A DNA stretch of 64,000 nt from Hymenobacter sp. BT188 (GTDB lineage: Bacteria > Bacteroidota > Bacteroidia > Cytophagales > Hymenobacteraceae): contig NZ_JACSCW010000006.1 of assembly GCF_014333585.1 (NCBI RefSeq), positions 124,001 to 188,000 on the forward strand. Reading direction: 5' to 3'. This document shows, in pieces, positions 61,678-64,000 of the stretch. Under the pieces are notes generated by a model. The model saw only the letters and a program-made list of their open reading frames with translations. It was not told the origin of the DNA and did no database searches. The stretch's first letter is position 1, and each line of letters opens with the position of its first letter. The position numbers and the translations under genes were made by a program.

Positions 61678-63069
61678 CTATTTGGCGGGCTCAAGTGTAA
61701 GTGGGATCTGGAAAACGGGTGCCGGCTGGCCAGCGACAATAGCGGTTGACACACCATCGAGAAGGCTAGCGAAGGCGAAAGTTTTCGGGCCAGCTTGGTT
61801 GATGTTGCTGTCGTTTTGGATAGTCCACTGGCTTACCCAAGCTGGGCGAACATCATTGAGCACAACTTGCAAAGGACGCGCAGCGCGGGCCATTTTAGTC
61901 AAGCGCACCTTCACAAAATGTGTGTACTGATTTTCAGGGCCGCTACTGGCGCGGGTCTGATCGGTAGCTGCGGCCACGTTGACAATCTTCGCGTCGGTGT
62001 CTTGACCAACGAGCTTCAAATTCTGCTTTAGATAAGATACGTCCTGATACAAGGCAGGCATGGTACTTATGTTTAGCCCCAGTACAAACTCCACAGGATT
62101 TTGCGCGGAAGCCTCCTGCACGGCTACCGTGTGATAGGTGGCACCAGCCTCACGTTTGCTGGCAGTTTTCTCGCCGTAGTACCAATCGCCTTTATTCTGA
62201 TATCGGTTCAGCAACGAAGAAGCCGGGCGCGGGTACTTTATGCCATAATGAACCTGTTGAGCGGGTTGCTTAGCCAGCAACGCCGCATCGAAGCGCCGCA
62301 CGGCATCTTGGGGGCCAATTACCCAGAAGTAATACGGGATATCCGTGTCGCAGCAGTTGGGTACTTTGCGGGCACCGGTCATGATGGCTGGGTAAAACGT
62401 GCCCTGAAAGTCGGAGGTGAAGCCGTACACCGACACAGCCAAATCAGGGCGCTGCGTGCGGCTGATGGCATCCGTAATATCGGTTTTGATGTAGGGAATA
62501 GCGCCGGTGTTTTTTGGCGAGTAAATGAAGTCTGAAATCAGGATGCTGACTGTGTTCGGATCGTAGTAATTACTGACCAGCGTATCAAGTACAGTCGGAA
62601 TATCGGTGCTGCTGGCGGGCTCCTTAATGCCGCCGCGTACGGTGCCGGAAAGCTGCTGGTATGAGTCGCGGTAGGGCTTCTCTTTGATCCTATAATACAC
62701 CTTACGGCTTACTGCTGGGCTATTATTCAACTCCGACAAAAACTGCGCAACGTGCTGCTGAAAGCGAGTATTGCTTGCATCGGCACCGGGTTTGGGCATG
62801 AAGCCTTCCATTGAGCCCGATACCTCCAAAAATACATTCACTTGGGCCAGCGGCACAGCGGAAGCGCTGGTTTCTTCTACAGCTGGGGCGGGTGCATTGG
62901 GGGCGACTTTGGCGTTGTCGCGAGACATTTTGGTTTGGTCGTTTTCGACCTGCTGCTCGGATACCGTGCCGCCATCAGTTTTTACATCATCGCGGGAGTA
63001 GCAACCCGCTAATACTAACAGCACAGCGGCCAGCGCAGGTTGAAAACGGAATCTGGGGGGCAAATTCAT
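61678..63069 (-). CDS. von Willebrand factor A-like lipoprotein
   Basis: A 463-residue lipoprotein (lipobox VLAGC, Cys23). After a polar linker rich in Asp, Asn and Ala (30-75) comes a vWA-type domain: first strand VNVFLEVSGSMEGF with Glu82, Ser84 and Ser86, Thr155 in SSTDIPTVLD, and ILISDFIYSP with Asp180. These are metal-ion-dependent adhesion site positions, but the usual first Asp is Glu here. The C-terminal half (about 260-463) is beta-rich. It is the first gene of the cluster. It is probably exposed in the periplasm, where it could meet the stator. Confidence 0.82.
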   Translation of the reverse strand: MNLPPRFRFQPALAAVLLVLAGCYSRDDVKTDGGTVSEQQVENDQTKMSRDNAKVAPNAPAPAVEETSASAVPLAQVNVFLEVSGSMEGFMPKPGADASNTRFQQHVAQFLSELNNSPAVSRKVYYRIKEKPYRDSYQQLSGTVRGGIKEPASSTDIPTVLDTLVSNYYDPNTVSILISDFIYSPKNTGAIPYIKTDITDAISRTQRPDLAVSVYGFTSDFQGTFYPAIMTGARKVPNCCDTDIPYYFWVIGPQDAVRRFDAALLAKQPAQQVHYGIKYPRPASSLLNRYQNKGDWYYGEKTASKREAGATYHTVAVQEASAQNPVEFVLGLNISTMPALYQDVSYLKQNLKLVGQDTDAKIVNVAAATDQTRASSGPENQYTHFVKVRLTKMARAARPLQVVLNDVRPAWVSQWTIQNDSNINQAGPKTFAFASLLDGVSTAIVAGQPAPVFQIPLTLEPAK

Positions 63070-63268
63070 AGAAGCAAAATAGAGGCAAACGGCCCGTGCC
63101 GCAACCTGCGTACTGCTAGCCGGGCCGGTGGGTTGTGGAGGAACGCTGAGAAACGCGGAAAATTTTGTGCCACTTCACGGTGTATGGCCTTATCGATATT
63201 ATCGAAAGTTTTTGAATTAGACTGTTAGGCAGCGCAGCAGATGGCTAGTATAAGGTGTCATATAGCAC

Positions 63269-63354
63269 GTCATGCAGAGCAGCGCGAAGCATCTCGCGTG
63301 TTAGCTGGGTTACCATTGCAACGACTGCGAGCGAGATGCTCCGCTCTGCATGAC
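63269..63354. repeat. REP-like imperfect inverted repeat
   Basis: GTCATGCAGAGC (63269-63280) and AGCATCTCGC (63288-63297) are matched by GCGAGATGCT (63331-63340) and GCTCTGCATGAC (63343-63354). The spacer inside the left arm is seven bases and inside the right arm two, so an asymmetric bulge would remain. It looks like a REP or small non-coding mobile element of the kind scattered between genes. Confidence 0.7.
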
Positions 63355-63381
63355 CGCCTTTTAGAACAGCCTTATATCAAG

Positions 63382-63405
63382 CTGGGGGACAAAAAAGCCC
63401 CCCAG
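63382..63405 (-). terminator. Hairpin after the pyrophosphorylase-like gene
   Basis: On the plus strand CTGGGGG (about 63382-63388) faces CCCCCAG (about 63399-63405) across a loop with an A-run. In the minus-strand transcript the T-run is in the loop, so termination would be weak. The octamer again forms one arm. Confidence 0.45.
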
Positions 63406-63409
63406 ACTG

Positions 63410-64000
63410 CTAGCTATAATTAATCTCGGTGTTGTCGCCGATGTTGAGGCTGTGGTTCAGGCCACTGAAGGAAGCGTCGCTGCCCACAATGCAGTCCTGC
63501 ATGACAGCAGAGCGCAGCTCACTGTAAGAACCAATGATAGAGTCGCTTATAATAGTGTTGCGTACGATGGTGCGGTCGCCGATGGCTACATTGGGTCCGA
63601 TGATGGAGTGCCGAATCTGGCAGTCGCGGCCAATGCTGACGGGCGGGATAATAATGGTATCGGGAAACTCGGGGTACTCACGGGTCACCAGAAATTCGGG
63701 GCGGTTCAGCAGGCGGGCGTTAGCTTCGAGCAAGCTTTCTTTGCGGCCGCAATCAAACCAGTTATCGACCGGTGTGGTAGTCATTTCCTCACCTTCGTTG
63801 ATGAGCAGCATGAGCGCATCCGTAAGCTGGTACTCATTGTGAGTGCGCTGCTCATCGGCAATAATGCGCTCCAGCGCTACAGCCAGCCGTTCGGGATTGG
63901 CAATTTTATAGAGCCCAACCAGCGCATGATTCGACTTCGGGATGCGCGGCTTCTCGACTACTTTGGTCACCTGCCCGGTGGCATCCGTTTCTACCAGCCC
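63410..64000 (-). CDS. Sugar-nucleotide pyrophosphorylase, C-terminal part (cut by window edge)
   Basis: The last 196 residues of a nucleotidyltransferase that makes an NDP-sugar (for example dTDP-glucose or GDP-mannose type). The frame runs in from the edge as GLVETDATGQVTKVVEKP; the VVEKP segment follows the catalytic core. NEYQLTDALMLLINEG and the DNWFDCGRKESLLEAN stretch (metal-ligand Asp) are family typical. Left-handed beta-helix hexapeptide repeats (IGRDCQIRHSIIGPNVAIGDRTIVRNTIISDSII) end the protein. The N-terminal signature lies beyond the window, so the exact sugar cannot be told. Confidence 0.88.
   Translation of the reverse strand, partial: GLVETDATGQVTKVVEKPRIPKSNHALVGLYKIANPERLAVALERIIADEQRTHNEYQLTDALMLLINEGEEMTTTPVDNWFDCGRKESLLEANARLLNRPEFLVTREYPEFPDTIIIPPVSIGRDCQIRHSIIGPNVAIGDRTIVRNTIISDSIIGSYSELRSAVMQDCIVGSDASFSGLNHSLNIGDNTEINYS

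Larger units (their letters stand above)
1326..63404. repeat. Dispersed octamer TGGGGGGC with A/T-rich flank, about 46 copies of its core
   Basis: The 7-mer GGGGGGC occurs about 25 times on the plus strand (for example 9207, 11164, 24519, 35197, 36967, 38715, 47698, 50364, 51943, 55132, 63055) and 21 times on the minus strand (for example 2953, 8833, 10514, 25363, 29498, 32073, 44412, 47143). Most copies are preceded by T and followed by A or T, giving TGGGGGGCAWWTT or TGGGGGGCTTTT. Copies lie in coding sequence in both directions and in terminators. Counts were made by eye. Confidence 0.75.
63070..63409. other. 340-base region upstream of the vWA gene
   Basis: No real coding frame is seen. 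It contains a REP-like inverted repeat (63269-63354) and a hairpin next to the following gene's stop (63382-63405). The promoter for the cytoskeletal-motor cluster should lie in the first 100-200 bases left of the repeat; no exact consensus was found there. Confidence 0.5.

Noticed and set aside
52106..63069. Calling the cluster a Zorya defence system
   Set aside because: Only ZorA- and ZorB-like proteins are seen; ZorC, ZorD and ZorE are missing and the other genes are of different families.
63241..63423. 60-residue frame over the REP-like repeat
   Set aside because: It is made largely of the inverted repeat and a hairpin arm and has no plausible protein character.
1..64000. CRISPR arrays, tRNA/rRNA genes, insertion sequences and prophage genes
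   Set aside because: I looked for regular short repeats, tRNA-like cloverleaf ends and transposase or phage protein motifs and found none that I could support.

Overview
The window is about half G+C, gene-dense, and comes from a Bacteroidetes chromosome, most likely Cytophagales and Hymenobacter-like (genus inferred). The evidence is the gldKLMN and porP genes of the type IX secretion system (T9SS), a T9SS C-terminal sorting domain on a secreted xylanase, several promoters of the Bacteroidetes form TTG-N19/20-TAnnTTTG, weak Shine-Dalgarno signals, and an F-type ATP synthase locus lacking atpD and atpC. No tRNA, rRNA, CRISPR array, insertion sequence or prophage gene was seen. Both window ends cut a gene: inorganic pyrophosphatase on the left and a sugar-nucleotide pyrophosphorylase on the right.

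Layout. 1-3.1 kb: ppa (partial), a PafA-type phosphatase and a HAD phosphatase. 3.1-9.2 kb: ATP synthase genes on the minus strand, read atpZ, a small membrane protein, atpB, E, F, H, A, G. 9.3-16.9 kb: an SprE/PorW-type TPR lipoprotein, a class A penicillin-binding protein and uvrC on the plus strand. 16.9-22.7 kb: porP/sprF and gldK, L, M, N on the minus strand, with two recognisable promoters. 22.8-27.3 kb: lipB, a conserved small gene, a WecA-like transferase, a DUF4271 protein and hemD on the minus strand. 27.3-34.5 kb: yraN, a YwqK-like lipoprotein, htpG, a GH10 xylanase and a SpoIIAA-like protein. 34.9-42.1 kb: a probable zinc island with a small His-rich exported protein, a TonB receptor, a lipoprotein, a second related TonB receptor and a CDF exporter. 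42.2-48.1 kb: an MFS transporter, small proteins, a GNAT acetyltransferase and an S9A peptidase. 48.4-52.1 kb: a siderophore-type TonB receptor plus a PepSY membrane protein, behind a pair of matching palindromes that look like operators.

The most unusual part is 52.1-63.1 kb. It is a seven-gene minus-strand cluster read in this order: von Willebrand factor A-like lipoprotein, three-helix membrane protein, tubulin/FtsZ-like protein, very large actin/Hsp70-fold (SrfB-like) protein, single-pass protein with a proline-rich linker, ZorA/MotA/ExbB-like channel subunit with a long cytoplasmic tail, and MotB/OmpA-like subunit. It puts a proton-channel-like stator, an actin-fold NTPase and a tubulin-fold GTPase in one apparent transcription unit. 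I propose a trans-envelope, ion-driven machine coupled to cytoskeletal proteins. It is related in part to a predicted FtsZ-like/vWA/OmpA membrane-remodelling system and to the motor half of Zorya, but matches neither.

A second signal that the genes do not explain is a dispersed octamer, TGGGGGGC, usually followed by A/T-rich sequence. GGGGGGC occurs about 46 times on both strands by eye, in several reading frames and in terminators, and is nearly absent from the ATP synthase and gldKLMN genes. The window thus encodes three proton-driven membrane machines: F1Fo, the GldLM motor of T9SS, and the ZorA/MotA-like pair.
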